Shown: piece by piece, positions 37,471-46,687 of the stretch
Position numbering within the stretch: position 1 is the first letter of the stretch
Layout: each line of letters begins with the position of its first letter
NCBI GenBank assembly: GCA_963719345.1
Contig: CAVRCA010000003.1
Location: forward strand, 434,001-498,000
Direction of reading: 5' to 3'
Source of the DNA: CAVRCA01 sp963719345
GTDB lineage: Bacteria; Pseudomonadota; Alphaproteobacteria; Acetobacterales; Acetobacteraceae
DNA length: 64,000 nt
Notes under the pieces: model-generated
Database searches by the model: none
What the model was told of the DNA's origin: nothing
What the model saw: the letters and a program-made list of their open reading frames with translations, nothing else
Made by a program: the position numbers and the translations under genes

Positions 37471-39042
37471 ATGACCCTGAACCTGACCATCGCGCAGTCA
37501 CAGCACACCGACTTCACCCCGCGGATCACCGTCATCGGCGTCGGCGGCGGCGGCACCAACGCCGTCGACAACATGATTGCGCTCAATCTCCAGGGGGTGG
37601 AGTTCGTCGTCGCCAACACCGACGCCCAGCAGCTCATGCACAGTCGCGCCGACCGGCGCATCCAGCTTGGCCCGCACATCACGCAGGGCCTGGGTGCCGG
37701 CGCCAAGCCCGAGATCGGCCGCGCCGCCGCCGAGGAAGCCGCCGACGAGCTGTACCGCCATCTCGACGGCGCGCACATGGTGTTCATCACCGCCGGCATG
37801 GGCGGCGGCACCGGCACCGGCGCGGCACCCGTGATCGCCCGCATGGCCCGCGAGCGCAATATCCTCACGGTGGGCGTCGTCACCAAGCCGTTCAGCTTCG
37901 AGGGCAGCCGGCGCGCCCGCGCCGCCGACCAGGGCATCGAGGAGCTGCAGGCGTTCGTCGATACGCTGATCGTCATCCCGAACCAGAACCTGTTCCGGAT
38001 GGCCAATGAGAGGACGACCTGGAAGGACGCCTTCAAAATGGCGGACCATGTGCTCTACATGGGCGTCCGCGGCGTCACCGACCTGATGATGGCACCCGGC
38101 TTGGTGAACCTCGACTTCGCCGACATCCGCACGGTCATGGCGGAGATGGGCAAGGCGATGATGGGCACCGGCGAGGCGGAGGGCGAGAACCGCGCCATCC
38201 GTGCCGCCGAGGCGGCGATCAGCAATCCGCTGCTGGAGGATACCTCGATGGCGGGGGCGCGCGGCCTGCTGATCAACATCACCGGCGGCGAGGACATGAC
38301 CTTGTTCGAGGTCGACCAGGCGGCCAACCGCATCCGCGAGGAAGTGGACGAGGACGCCAACATCATCTTCGGTTCGGCGATCGACGAGACCCTGCAAGGC
38401 AAAGTCCGGGTCTCGGTGGTCGCGACCGGGATCGATGGCCCGTTGCCCAACGAGGCGCAGCGGCCCCGGCTCGTCGCGGTGGGCGGGTCCGGCACGCCGG
38501 CACCAGCGCCGGCGGTGGCGGGACACGCCGGCGGGCCGCTGACGATCGGCGGCGTCCCCCACTCGGTCGCCCTGCAGCGCGCGTCGACCTCGCATCAGCC
38601 GCTCGCCCACAGCACGCCTGCGCACTCGGAAGCCGCCGTACCGGCCGGAACGGGTCACCAGCCAGGCGCGGGCGGCGGGCAGTCCCACACGCAGGGCGGT
38701 GCCGGGTCAACGGGTCAGGGCCGCGCCGCCGCGCCGACTGGCCAACGCGGCAGCGGGCTGTTCGCCGAGCAGCCGCGCCCGCCGGTGACCCATGGCAGCG
38801 GCATTAACGGAGTGGAAGTACGGCGCAGCATATTCCAGACCGTCACCGGCCGGCTGCGCCACACCCTCGCCGGCGCCGCAGGGGTAGCCTCGAGCCCCTA
38901 CCCGGCCGAGCCCGGGCAACCGCAGCCGGAGCAGCCGGTGCAGGAGCCCAAGGCGGAGCCGATCCGCGCCTCGGTCCGCCAGTCCGGGGGTGAGGATGTC
39001 GGCCTCGACATCCCGGCGTTCCTACGCCGGCAGTCATCATGA
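37471..39042 (+). CDS. ftsZ: Cell division GTPase FtsZ
   Basis: A 523-residue tubulin-like GTPase forming the Z ring. ATG at 37471 follows ctggggag. The GTPase core has ITVIGVGGGGTNAVDNMI, the tubulin signature FITAGMGGGTGTGAAPVIA, VGVVTKPFSFEGSRR, the T7 loop NLDFADIRTVM, and GARGLLINITGGEDMTLFEV. After about residue 320 comes a long disordered linker of roughly 190 residues rich in Pro, Gly, Ala and Gln, then the conserved C-terminal peptide DIPAFLRRQ that binds FtsA and other partners. Long linkers are usual in alphaproteobacteria. The frame is intact. Confidence 0.97.
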   Translation: MTLNLTIAQSQHTDFTPRITVIGVGGGGTNAVDNMIALNLQGVEFVVANTDAQQLMHSRADRRIQLGPHITQGLGAGAKPEIGRAAAEEAADELYRHLDGAHMVFITAGMGGGTGTGAAPVIARMARERNILTVGVVTKPFSFEGSRRARAADQGIEELQAFVDTLIVIPNQNLFRMANERTTWKDAFKMADHVLYMGVRGVTDLMMAPGLVNLDFADIRTVMAEMGKAMMGTGEAEGENRAIRAAEAAISNPLLEDTSMAGARGLLINITGGEDMTLFEVDQAANRIREEVDEDANIIFGSAIDETLQGKVRVSVVATGIDGPLPNEAQRPRLVAVGGSGTPAPAPAVAGHAGGPLTIGGVPHSVALQRASTSHQPLAHSTPAHSEAAVPAGTGHQPGAGGGQSHTQGGAGSTGQGRAAAPTGQRGSGLFAEQPRPPVTHGSGINGVEVRRSIFQTVTGRLRHTLAGAAGVASSPYPAEPGQPQPEQPVQEPKAEPIRASVRQSGGEDVGLDIPAFLRRQSS

Positions 39043-39177
39043 TTGCCGTAAAGACAATGGGTTGTGGAGTAACATTCAGAAATAATGATTGACTGGCGCC
39101 GGGGTGGAGGTCTGCCTAGCTTCCATCCCGGACGCGAATTGACTCGGGTCCGGCGTCATCAACGGCCCGGATGCATG

Positions 39178-40104
39178 ATGGACGGATTGGCTGACACTCT
39201 GGTGATACAACATCCCTCCCGACGGCAGCGCACGCTGAAGGCCGCGATCGGCTGCGTCGGCGTCGGCCTGCACTCCGGCCAGCGCGTCTCGCTGACCCTG
39301 CGTCCGGCCATGGCCGGAACCGGCATCCGTTTCCGCCGGACCGATCTCGGGGTGGAGATCGAGGCGCGCTACGATCAGGTGGTCGACACCCGGTTGTGCA
39401 CTGCGCTGGCGTCGTCGCACTCCCCCGAGCACCGGGTCGGGACGGTCGAGCATCTGATGGCTGCTGCAGCGGGCTGCGGCGTCGACAACCTGCTTGTCGA
39501 AGTGGACGGGCCGGAGCTGCCGATTCTTGACGGCTCGGCGGCCCCTCTCGTGTTCCTGCTGGACTGTGCCGGCATCGTCGAGCAGGACGCGGCGCGCTCC
39601 GAGATCGAGGTGTTGCGCACCGTCCGAGTGGAGAACGGCGCGTCCTTCGCCGAGCTGCGCCCCGCCGGCTTCGGCTTCGACATGGCGGTCTCGATCGAGT
39701 TCGCGGCCTCGGCGATCGGCCGGCAGGCGCTGTCGCTGCGGTTGACCGAAAGCTCGTTCCGGGAGGAACTCGCCCGCGCACGCACGTTCACCGAGGCGGC
39801 CGAGGTGGCCCACTTGCGGGAAGCCGGCTTGGCGCGCGGCGGCAGTCTCGCGAACGCGGTCGTGGTTGACGAGGCGACGGTGCTGAACCCCGGGGGCCTG
39901 CGCATGCCCGATGAGTTCATCCGCCACAAGCTGCTGGATATCGTAGGCGACCTCGCCCTGGCAGGGGCGCCCCTGCGGGGGCGTCTCGTCGCGCACCGGT
40001 CGGGTCACACGCTGAACAACGCCCTGTTGCGGACGCTGTTCGCCGATCCCTCGTCCTGGCGCTGGGCCAGCCACGCCGATCTGGAGCTGCCGGCCGCCGC
40101 GTAA
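39178..40104 (+). CDS. lpxC: UDP-3-O-acyl-N-acetylglucosamine deacetylase LpxC
   Basis: LpxC is the zinc deacetylase committing lipid A synthesis. From the ATG at 39178 (308 residues; in-frame codons extend up to 39085 but look non-conserved) it reads LKAAIGCVGVGLHSGQRVSL, GTVEHLMAAAAGCGVDN with zinc ligand His92, ELPILDGSAAPLVFLL, and the second zinc site HKLLDIVGDLALAGAPLRG, with HRSGHTLNNALLRTL near the end. This shows the organism makes lipid A and has an outer membrane. The gap of about 135 bases after ftsZ probably carries its own promoter. bamD follows after about 75 bases. Confidence 0.96.
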   Translation: MDGLADTLVIQHPSRRQRTLKAAIGCVGVGLHSGQRVSLTLRPAMAGTGIRFRRTDLGVEIEARYDQVVDTRLCTALASSHSPEHRVGTVEHLMAAAAGCGVDNLLVEVDGPELPILDGSAAPLVFLLDCAGIVEQDAARSEIEVLRTVRVENGASFAELRPAGFGFDMAVSIEFAASAIGRQALSLRLTESSFREELARARTFTEAAEVAHLREAGLARGGSLANAVVVDEATVLNPGGLRMPDEFIRHKLLDIVGDLALAGAPLRGRLVAHRSGHTLNNALLRTLFADPSSWRWASHADLELPAAA

Positions 40105-40180
40105 CCCTGCCTGTGCCGAGCAAGTCCCTGAGCGGTGGGTGCCCATGGTGGACGCGGGCGCCCATGCTATAGCTGCGGTG

Positions 40181-41101
40181 ATGAAACAGGATCAGACCGC
40201 GCCCATGCCTCGCCGCCCCGTCTCGGTCGTCTCTCTCCCGCGCGCGGCGCGCATCGCCGCGCTGTTGTCGCTGGCGCTGTTGGGCGGCTGTCAGACGCTG
40301 AGTTCGGTGCTGCCGTGGACCGGCAAGTCCGAGGATCTCGAGACCAAGCTCGACTACTCGAAAATCCCACCCGAGCAGATCTACAATCAGGGCGTCGATG
40401 CCCTGGGGCAACAGCGCTACGTCACCGCCAACGCCCAGTTCGATGCGGTCGAGCAGTATTATCCCTACTCGTCCTGGGCGGTGAACGCCCAGCTCATGCA
40501 AGGCTACACGCAATATCTGCAGAACCACTACACCGAAGCGATCGGCACCCTCGACCGCTTCATCCAGCTGCATCCGGCCCATCGCGACATCGCCTACGTC
40601 TACTACCTGCGCGCGCTCAGCTACTACGAGCAGATCGCCGACATCCAGCGCGACCAGAAGGGCACCGAACTCGCCATGGCGGCGTTGCAGGAGGTGGTCA
40701 ACCGCTTCCCCGACAGCGCCTATGGGCGTGATGCGCGCCTGAAGATCGACCTTGCGCGCGATCACCTCGCCGGCAAGGAGATGGAGATTGGCCGGTGGTA
40801 CGAGAAGCAGCACCTCTACGAGGCGGCGATTGGCCGCTTCCAACGCGTGGTGGACGATTTCCAGACCACCAACCATGTTCCGGAGGCGCTGCACCGGTTG
40901 ACCGAGATCTACCTGCTGCTCGGCTTGCGGGATGAGGCGCGGCGGACGGCTTCGGTGCTTGGCTACAACTACCCCGGCAACGAATGGTACGAGGACAGCT
41001 ACAACCAGTTGCTCGACAACGGGCTCGTGCAGAGCGGCGAGCGCACCAGGCCGAAGGACCGGCCCGGCTTCGTCACGCGCGCCATGAACGCGATCTTCTG
41101 A
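40181..41101 (+). CDS. bamD: Outer membrane assembly lipoprotein BamD
   Basis: A 306-residue lipoprotein of the BAM complex, which folds beta-barrel proteins into the outer membrane. ATG at 40181 (MKQDQTAPMPRRPVSVVSLP) is preferred; earlier ATG/GTG codons lie in unconserved sequence. The signal peptide ends in lipobox LLGGC, so Cys37 is lipidated. Tetratricopeptide-like repeats follow: IPPEQIYNQGVDALGQQRYV, YPYSSWAVNAQLMQGYTQYL, ALQEVVNRFPDSAYGRDARL, and QHLYEAAIGRFQRVVDDFQT. The C-terminus LGYNYPGNEWYEDSYNQL is typical of alphaproteobacterial BamD. It precedes recN by 22 bases, the usual alpha arrangement. Confidence 0.95.
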   Translation: MKQDQTAPMPRRPVSVVSLPRAARIAALLSLALLGGCQTLSSVLPWTGKSEDLETKLDYSKIPPEQIYNQGVDALGQQRYVTANAQFDAVEQYYPYSSWAVNAQLMQGYTQYLQNHYTEAIGTLDRFIQLHPAHRDIAYVYYLRALSYYEQIADIQRDQKGTELAMAALQEVVNRFPDSAYGRDARLKIDLARDHLAGKEMEIGRWYEKQHLYEAAIGRFQRVVDDFQTTNHVPEALHRLTEIYLLLGLRDEARRTASVLGYNYPGNEWYEDSYNQLLDNGLVQSGERTRPKDRPGFVTRAMNAIF

Positions 41102-41123
41102 CGCGCGGAGACGGCGCGGGGCG

Positions 41124-42809
41124 ATGCTGACCGCGCTGTCCATCCGCGACGTCGTGCTCATCGAGAAGCTGGACCTCGGCTTCGGCCCCGGCCTGTCGGT
41201 GCTCACGGGCGAAACCGGCGCGGGCAAGTCGATCCTGCTCGACAGTCTGGGACTGGCCCTCGGGGCGCGCGCCGAAGCCGGCATGGTGCGGCCCGGCGCC
41301 GCGCAGGCGAGCGTGACCGCGAGTTTTGCCCCGCCGCCGAGGCATCCCGCGCTGGCGCTGCTTGCCGAGCAGGGCGTCCAGGTCGACGACGAGGTCGTGC
41401 TGCGCCGCGTGCTGGGCGGCGACGGCCGCTCCCGCGCCTTCGTCAACGACCAGCCGGTCGGGGTCGCGCTGCTGCGGCGCGCCGGCGGGCTGCTGGTCGA
41501 GGTGCAGGGGCAGCACGAGCAAATGGGCCTTGCCGATCCGTCCGGCCATGCCGGGCTGCTCGATGCGTTCGGCGTGCCGGCGTCAACGCGCGACGACGTG
41601 ACGCGCTGCTGGCGGGAATGGCGGGCCGCGGACGCCGCGCTCGGTCGGGCACGTGAGGCGATCGCGGCCGCCGCCCGGGATGAGGAATGGCTGCGGCACA
41701 CGCTCGACGAACTCGACCGCCTCGCCCCCGAGCCGGACGAGGAGGAACGCCTCGCGCGCGAGCGGCAGGGCTTGCAGCAGGGCGAGCGCCGTGCCGAGGC
41801 GATCGCCGCCGCGCTGGCCGAATTGACGCCGCGAGACCGCCGCAGCGCCGGCCCGGCCGCCACGCTGCGGGCCGCCTCCCGCCTGTTGCAGCGGCTCGGA
41901 CCGTTCGGCGGCGAGACGAACCCGGCAGCCGCCGCCATGGCCGCGCTGGAGCGCGCCGAGGAGGCGTTGGCCGAGGCGGAATCGCTGCTCACCCGGCTCG
42001 CGGACGACGCCGAGGCCGACCCGAAGCGGCTGGAGCAAGCCGAGGAGCGGCTGTTCGCGCTGCGCGGTGCCGCCCGCAAGCACGGGGTAGCCGTGGTCGA
42101 GTTGCCCGGGTTCGTGGGCGATCTGCGCGCCCGGCTGGCGGCACTCGAGTCCGGCTCGGCGGAGATTGCCGGCCTTGAGGCGACCGCGAACCGGGCCCGC
42201 GCCGATTTCGAGCAGGCCTGCGCCCGCCTCTCCGAGGCGCGCCGCGCCGCCGCCGCCAAGCTGGAGCGCGCGGTCACCCGGGAGCTGCCGCCGTTGCGGC
42301 TGGACAAGGCGCGTTTTGCCGTCGCCGTCACCCGCTTGAAACCCGAAGAATGGGGAGCTGACGGCGCCGACGCGGTCCGCTTCCTGATCGCGACCAATCC
42401 GGGCCAGGAACCCGGCCCGCTCGCCCGCGTCGCCTCGGGCGGCGAGTTGTCGCGACTGATGCTGGCCCTGAAGGTGGTGCTGGCAAGCGGCTCGTCGGTG
42501 CCGACCTTGGTGTTCGACGAGGTGGATTCCGGCGTCGGTGGCGCGACCGCCGCCGCCGTCGGCGAGCGGCTCGCCCGAGTGGCCGAGCGGGTGCAGGTGC
42601 TGGTCGTCACCCATAGCCCGCAGGTCGCAGCGCGCGGCGCCGGGCATCTGCGCGTGGCCAAGACCGCCGCGCGCGGCCGCAGCGCGACCGTCGTCGAGCC
42701 GCTTGATGCCCGCGCACGCCGCGAGGAGATCGCGCGCATGCTGGCGGGGGAGACCGTCACCGAAGCCGCCCGGGCGGCCGCCGACGACCTGCTCGGGGCG
42801 CCGGCGTGA
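41124..42809 (+). CDS. recN: DNA repair ATPase RecN
   Basis: A 561-residue SMC-like ATPase for double-strand break repair. Walker A GETGAGKS is at residues 29-36 with ILLDSLGLALGARA after it. The coiled-coil arms are Glu/Ala/Arg-rich (LDRLAPEPDEEERLARERQG, LARVASGGELSRLMLALKVV marks the signature), and Walker B is LVFDEVDSGVGGATAAAVGE, followed by VLVVTHSPQVAARGAGHLRV. Length and layout are normal. Its stop overlaps the ligA GTG (GTGA). The strong GC bias creates a long antisense open frame opposite this gene, which is not a gene. Confidence 0.96.
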   Translation: MLTALSIRDVVLIEKLDLGFGPGLSVLTGETGAGKSILLDSLGLALGARAEAGMVRPGAAQASVTASFAPPPRHPALALLAEQGVQVDDEVVLRRVLGGDGRSRAFVNDQPVGVALLRRAGGLLVEVQGQHEQMGLADPSGHAGLLDAFGVPASTRDDVTRCWREWRAADAALGRAREAIAAAARDEEWLRHTLDELDRLAPEPDEEERLARERQGLQQGERRAEAIAAALAELTPRDRRSAGPAATLRAASRLLQRLGPFGGETNPAAAAMAALERAEEALAEAESLLTRLADDAEADPKRLEQAEERLFALRGAARKHGVAVVELPGFVGDLRARLAALESGSAEIAGLEATANRARADFEQACARLSEARRAAAAKLERAVTRELPPLRLDKARFAVAVTRLKPEEWGADGADAVRFLIATNPGQEPGPLARVASGGELSRLMLALKVVLASGSSVPTLVFDEVDSGVGGATAAAVGERLARVAERVQVLVVTHSPQVAARGAGHLRVAKTAARGRSATVVEPLDARARREEIARMLAGETVTEAARAAADDLLGAPA

Positions 42810-44923
42810 GCCGCAAGCCGCGCGCCGCCTCCGCGACCGAGCCGGTCGCCGCCGACGCGCTGAGCGAGGAGGAGGCCGCAGCCGAGCTTGCTTCCCTCGC
42901 TCGCGAGATCGGCGGCCATGATCGCGCCTACCATCAGCACGACGCGCCGGTCATCACGGACGCCGAGTACGACGCGCTACGACGGCGCAATGCGGCGATC
43001 GAGGCGCGCTTTCCGCACCTGATCCGCGCCAACTCGCCGTCCAGCCGGGTTGGCGGTGCGCCGGAAGCGGGATTCGCCAAGCTGCGGCATCGAACGCCGA
43101 TGCTGTCGCTCGATAATGCGTTCGACGCCGGAGAATTTGCCGAGTTCCTGGCCCGCGCCCGCCGCTTCCTCGGGCTTGCCGTCGATGCGCCGCTCGATCT
43201 CGTCGGCGAGCCGAAGATCGACGGCCTGTCGATCAATCTCACCTATGAGCACGGCCGCTTCACCCGCGGCGCCACGCGCGGCGACGGGCTGGAGGGCGAG
43301 GACGTGACCGCCAACCTCCGCACCATGGACGCGATTCCCCGCAAACTGCACGGCGACGCGCCGGAGCTGATCGAGATCCGGGGCGAGGTGTTCATGACGA
43401 AGGCGGATTTTCTCGCGCTCAACGAGGCGCAGGCGGCGGCGGGACAACGCGTGTTCGCCAACCCGCGCAATGCCGCGGCCGGCAGCCTGCGCCAGCTCGA
43501 CGTGCGCATCACGGCGGGGCGGCGGTTGTCGCTGTTCGCCTACGCCATGGGGGAGGCGAGCGAGGCCGTCGCCGCGACGCACTCGGAATACCTGTCCCGA
43601 TTGCAGGCTTGGGGGTTCCGGGTGAACCCGCTGTCGCGGCGTCTGGCCGACGAACAGGGGGCGGATGCGTTCCAGGCGCGCATCGGCAGCGAGCGCGCCG
43701 CCCTCGGCTACGACATCGACGGCGTCGTCTACAAACTTGACGACCTCGCCTTGCAGCGTCGGCTCGGCTTCGTCGGCCGCGCGCCGCGTTGGGCGATCGC
43801 GTGGAAATTCCCCGCCGAGCAGGCGGTCACGGTCCTGCAGGACATCCGCACCCAGGTCGGCCGCACCGGCGCGCTCACGCCCGTCGCGGTGCTGCAGCCG
43901 GTGAATGTCGGCGGCGTGCTCGTCACCCGCGCCACCCTGCACAACGAGGACGAGATCGCGCGCAAGGACATCCGTATCGGCGATACGGTCGTTATCCAGC
44001 GCGCCGGCGACGTGATCCCGCAGATCCTGTCGGTCGTCACCGAGGCGCGACCGCAGGACGCCGTGCCCTACGTGTTTCCGGACACCTGCCCGGCCTGCGG
44101 CAGCCAGGCCGTGCGCCCGCCGGGCGAGGCGGTGCGGCGCTGCACCGGCGGGCTGATCTGTCCGGCGCAGCGCGTCGAGCGGCTGATCCATTTCGTCTCG
44201 CGTCCCGCCTTCGACATCGACGGACTCGGCGACAAGACCGTGCGCGAGTTCTACGAGGAGGGCTGGCTGCACAGCCCCGCCGACCTGTTCCGCCTGCCCG
44301 CACGCGAGGCGGAGATCGCGGCGCGCGAAGGCTGGGGCCGGGTCTCGGCGCGCAACCTCGTCCGCGCCATCGAGGCACGCCGCCGCATCCCGCTCGACCG
44401 TTTCCTCTACGCGCTCGGCATCCGACGCATCGGCGAGACCAACGCCAAGCTGCTCGCCCGACACTACGGCGATTTCGCGACCTGGCGCGCCCAGATGCTG
44501 GCGGCGACCACCGTGGGTTCCGAGGAGCGCAGCGCGCTCGGCAGCATCATCGGGGTCGGACCGGCAATCGCCGAGGAGCTTGCCGAGTTCTTCGGCGAGT
44601 CCCGCAATGTTGCTGCGGTGGACGAGCTGACGGGCGAGCTGACGATCGAGCCGATGGCGATGACGGCGAGTGCCGAAAGCGCCCTCGCCGGCAAGGTGGT
44701 GGTGTTCACCGGAACGCTTGAGACGATGTCGCGACCCGAGGCGCGCGCCCGCGCCGAAGCGCTGGGTGCCAAGGTCACCGACAGCGTCTCGAAGAAAACC
44801 GATTTCGTCGTGCTGGGTGCCGACGCCGGTTCAAAGGCGCGCCGCGCGGCGGAACTGGGCGTCCGCACGCTGACCGAGGCCGAGTGGCGGGATCTCGTCG
44901 ATGCCGGCAGCATCGCCGTGTGA
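42806..44923 (+). CDS. ligA: NAD-dependent DNA ligase LigA
   Basis: A 705-residue ligase sealing nicks in replication and repair. GTG start at 42806. The Ia domain (IGGHDRAYHQHDAPVITDAE) is followed by the adenylation domain with the KxDG motif EPKIDGLS (Lys137), then the OB fold, a four-Cys zinc finger (CPACG near 44091, then C-T-G-G-L-I-C), helix-hairpin-helix repeats (FDIDGLGDKTVREF), and a C-terminal BRCT domain (GKVVVFTGTLETMSRPEARA). The N-terminus has about 25 extra Ala-rich residues. It ends the tight run that begins at mraZ; a long inverted repeat follows its stop. Confidence 0.97.
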   Translation: MSRKPRAASATEPVAADALSEEEAAAELASLAREIGGHDRAYHQHDAPVITDAEYDALRRRNAAIEARFPHLIRANSPSSRVGGAPEAGFAKLRHRTPMLSLDNAFDAGEFAEFLARARRFLGLAVDAPLDLVGEPKIDGLSINLTYEHGRFTRGATRGDGLEGEDVTANLRTMDAIPRKLHGDAPELIEIRGEVFMTKADFLALNEAQAAAGQRVFANPRNAAAGSLRQLDVRITAGRRLSLFAYAMGEASEAVAATHSEYLSRLQAWGFRVNPLSRRLADEQGADAFQARIGSERAALGYDIDGVVYKLDDLALQRRLGFVGRAPRWAIAWKFPAEQAVTVLQDIRTQVGRTGALTPVAVLQPVNVGGVLVTRATLHNEDEIARKDIRIGDTVVIQRAGDVIPQILSVVTEARPQDAVPYVFPDTCPACGSQAVRPPGEAVRRCTGGLICPAQRVERLIHFVSRPAFDIDGLGDKTVREFYEEGWLHSPADLFRLPAREAEIAAREGWGRVSARNLVRAIEARRRIPLDRFLYALGIRRIGETNAKLLARHYGDFATWRAQMLAATTVGSEERSALGSIIGVGPAIAEELAEFFGESRNVAAVDELTGELTIEPMAMTASAESALAGKVVVFTGTLETMSRPEARARAEALGAKVTDSVSKKTDFVVLGADAGSKARRAAELGVRTLTEAEWRDLVDAGSIAV

Positions 44924-44958
44924 TTGCCGGCTCCGGTCAGGCGCCGTACCCAACCAAC

Positions 44959-44995
44959 TCGTTTCGAGGGAAATATCGGGTAGCTCGCGAAACGA
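44959..44995. other. Inverted repeat downstream of ligA
   Basis: Perfect 8-base arms TCGTTTCG (44959-44966) and CGAAACGA (44988-44995) with a 21-base spacer. They lie between the ligA stop and the small glycine-zipper gene. Too widely spaced for a classic terminator and with no T tract, this may be an operator for the small gene. Confidence 0.4.
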
Positions 44996-45006
44996 TCAAC
45001 CGTTGT

Positions 45007-45022
45007 GCCCGTTGCTACGGGC
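45007..45022 (+). promoter_or_regulatory. Hairpin abutting the start codon of the small exported protein
   Basis: GCCCGT (45007-45012), loop tgct, ACGGGC (45017-45022), then ATG at 45023. The perfect 6-bp GC-rich stem occupies the place where a ribosome-binding site should be, and no such site is seen. It could block or position ribosomes. Confidence 0.4.
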
Positions 45023-45280
45023 ATGAACACCATCCGCACCCTCGCCGCTTCGGCATTCTTCGGCCTCGCTCTCGCGGCCGTCGTCCCGATTTCGCTTGCC
45101 CACGCGGAAAGCGATACCCAGAAGCCGAGCGGGGGCACGCTGAAGGGTGCCGCCGTGGGGGCCGCGGCCGGGCACGTCATGGGCGGGCACACCAAGACCG
45201 GAGCCGCCGTGGGCGCCGTCGCCGGCCACCATGAGCGGGCCAAGTCCGAGCAGCGCATCCAGAACGGCGACAAGCCCTAA
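45023..45280 (+). CDS. Small exported glycine-zipper protein
   Basis: An 85-residue protein from the ATG at 45023. It has a signal peptide (MNTIRTLAASAFFGLALAAV through ISLAHA, cleavage before ESDTQ), then a short polar stretch and a glycine-zipper-like motif, GGTLKGAAVGAAAGHVMGGH followed by TKTGAAVGAVAGHHERAKSE, an Ala/Gly pattern with G-x3-G spacing. Such proteins (glycine-zipper 2TM type, as in stress or surface lipoproteins) sit in or at the outer membrane. No lipobox Cys is present, so it is likely periplasmic or membrane-inserted. A GTG six codons upstream is an alternative start. Confidence 0.6.
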   Translation: MNTIRTLAASAFFGLALAAVVPISLAHAESDTQKPSGGTLKGAAVGAAAGHVMGGHTKTGAAVGAVAGHHERAKSEQRIQNGDKP

Positions 45281-45312
45281 CCAGAGAGCGGCCCTCGACC
45301 GCAGCGCCGACC

Positions 45313-45329
45313 GCCCGGCGACGCCGGGC
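45313..45329. terminator. Strong hairpin terminator between convergent genes
   Basis: GCCCGGC-gac-GCCGGGC, a perfect 7-bp stem with a 3-base loop, followed on the plus strand by ccgttt. It separates the small exported protein gene from the convergent fuconate dehydratase gene. Confidence 0.6.
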
Positions 45330-45345
45330 CCGTTTCCAAGGCCCT

Positions 45346-46665
45346 CTAGCCCCCGGCGGCCCGGCTCCATGCCGCGCCGCCGGGAAAAGTGTACTCGGCG
45401 AGCGACACGGGCTTGAGCGCCGCGCCGTAGCCCGATGCTTCGGGCGGCATGTAGCGGCCGTCGCGGATCAGCACCGGGTCCACGAAATGCTCGTGCAGAT
45501 GGTCGACATATTCGAGCACCCGGTTCTCCAGCGAGGCGGAGACGGCGATGTAGTCGAACAGCGACAGGTGTTGCACCAGCTCGCACAGGCCAACCCCGCC
45601 GGCGTGCGGGCAGACCGGGACGCCGAACTTGGCGGCCATCAGCAGCACCGCGAGCACCTCGTTGACCCCACCCAGGCGGCAGGCGTCGATCTGGCAGAAA
45701 TCGATCGCGCGGGCCTGCAGGAATTGCTTGAACATCACCCGGTTCTGGCAGTGCTCGCCGGTCGCGACGCCGATCCCGAGCGGGCGCACCGCTTCGGCCA
45801 CCTTCGCATGGCCGAGCACGTCGTCCGGGCTCAGCGGCTCCTCGATCCACCACGGCTTGAACTCGGCGAGGCGCTGCATGTTCGCGATCGCCTCCCCGAC
45901 CTCCCAGACCTGGTTGGCGTCCACCATCCAGGTGCGCTCGTAGCCGATCTCCTCGCGGATGAGGCGGGCGCGGCGCAGGTCGTCCTCGATGTCGGCGCCG
46001 ACCTTCTGCTTGAAATGCGTCCAGCCCGCCGCGAGCGCGTCGCGGCAGAGCTGGCGCAGCTTTTCGTCGGAATAGCCGAGCCAGCCGGCCGAGGTGGTGT
46101 AGGCGGGATAGCCGTTTTCCCGCATTTCGCGCTCGCGCTCGCCTTTGGAGGGCGCGTTGCGACGCAGGATGCCGAGCGCCTCGTCGGGCGTCAGCGCATC
46201 CGTGATGTGGCGGAAATCGATGCAGCGCACGACCTCCTCGGGCGTCATGTCGACGAGCAGCTTCCAGACCGGCTTGCCCTCGACCTTGCCCCAAAGGTCC
46301 CACAGCCCATTGGTGATCGCCGCCGTGGCGAGATGGATCGCGCCCTTCTCCGGCCCGATCCAGCGCAGCTGGCTCTCGCCGGCGAGGCTGCGCCAGAACC
46401 GGCCCATATCGGCGATGATTTCTTCGAGCGTCCGGCCGACGACGAGCGGAGCCAAGCTCTCGATCGCCTTGGCGCAGACCTCGTTGCCGCGGCCGATGGT
46501 GAAGGTCATGCCATGGCCGACCAGTCCATCGCCGGCATCGGTCTCCACCAGGGCGTAGGCCGCCGAGTAGTCGGGCGCCTTGTTCATTGCGTCCGAGCCA
46601 TCGAGGTGGCGCGACGTCGGGAAGCGCACGTCGTGGGCGGTGACCTGGGTTATCGTCCTTGGCAT
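45346..46665 (-). CDS. L-fuconate dehydratase (enolase superfamily)
   Basis: A 439-residue mandelate racemase/enolase-superfamily enzyme predicted to dehydrate L-fuconate to 2-keto-3-deoxy-L-fuconate. The N-terminal motif DVRFPTSRHLDGSDAMN is the signature of L-fuconate dehydratases. Catalytic landmarks are the K-x-K pair in THFKQKVGADI, Asp of WMVDANQVWEV, Glu of WWIEEPLSPDDVLGH, Glu/His region of GVATGEHCQNRVMF, and CPHAGGVGLCELVQHLSLFD. The identity to that subgroup is dense along the whole length, so confidence is high. It is upstream-linked with the FAH-family gene (22-base gap) and an MFS transporter, forming a sugar-acid operon transcribed leftward. Confidence 0.93.
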   Translation of the reverse strand: MPRTITQVTAHDVRFPTSRHLDGSDAMNKAPDYSAAYALVETDAGDGLVGHGMTFTIGRGNEVCAKAIESLAPLVVGRTLEEIIADMGRFWRSLAGESQLRWIGPEKGAIHLATAAITNGLWDLWGKVEGKPVWKLLVDMTPEEVVRCIDFRHITDALTPDEALGILRRNAPSKGEREREMRENGYPAYTTSAGWLGYSDEKLRQLCRDALAAGWTHFKQKVGADIEDDLRRARLIREEIGYERTWMVDANQVWEVGEAIANMQRLAEFKPWWIEEPLSPDDVLGHAKVAEAVRPLGIGVATGEHCQNRVMFKQFLQARAIDFCQIDACRLGGVNEVLAVLLMAAKFGVPVCPHAGGVGLCELVQHLSLFDYIAVSASLENRVLEYVDHLHEHFVDPVLIRDGRYMPPEASGYGAALKPVSLAEYTFPGGAAWSRAAGG

Positions 46666-46687
46666 CTGTTCCTCCTCAAACGACCGC

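Noticed and set aside
39917..42940. A 1007-codon open frame on the minus strand opposite lpxC, bamD, recN and the ligA start
   Set aside because: It is Ala/Ser/Arg-rich low-complexity sequence lying fully antisense to conserved genes. In GC-rich DNA such long shadow frames are expected from third-position bias.
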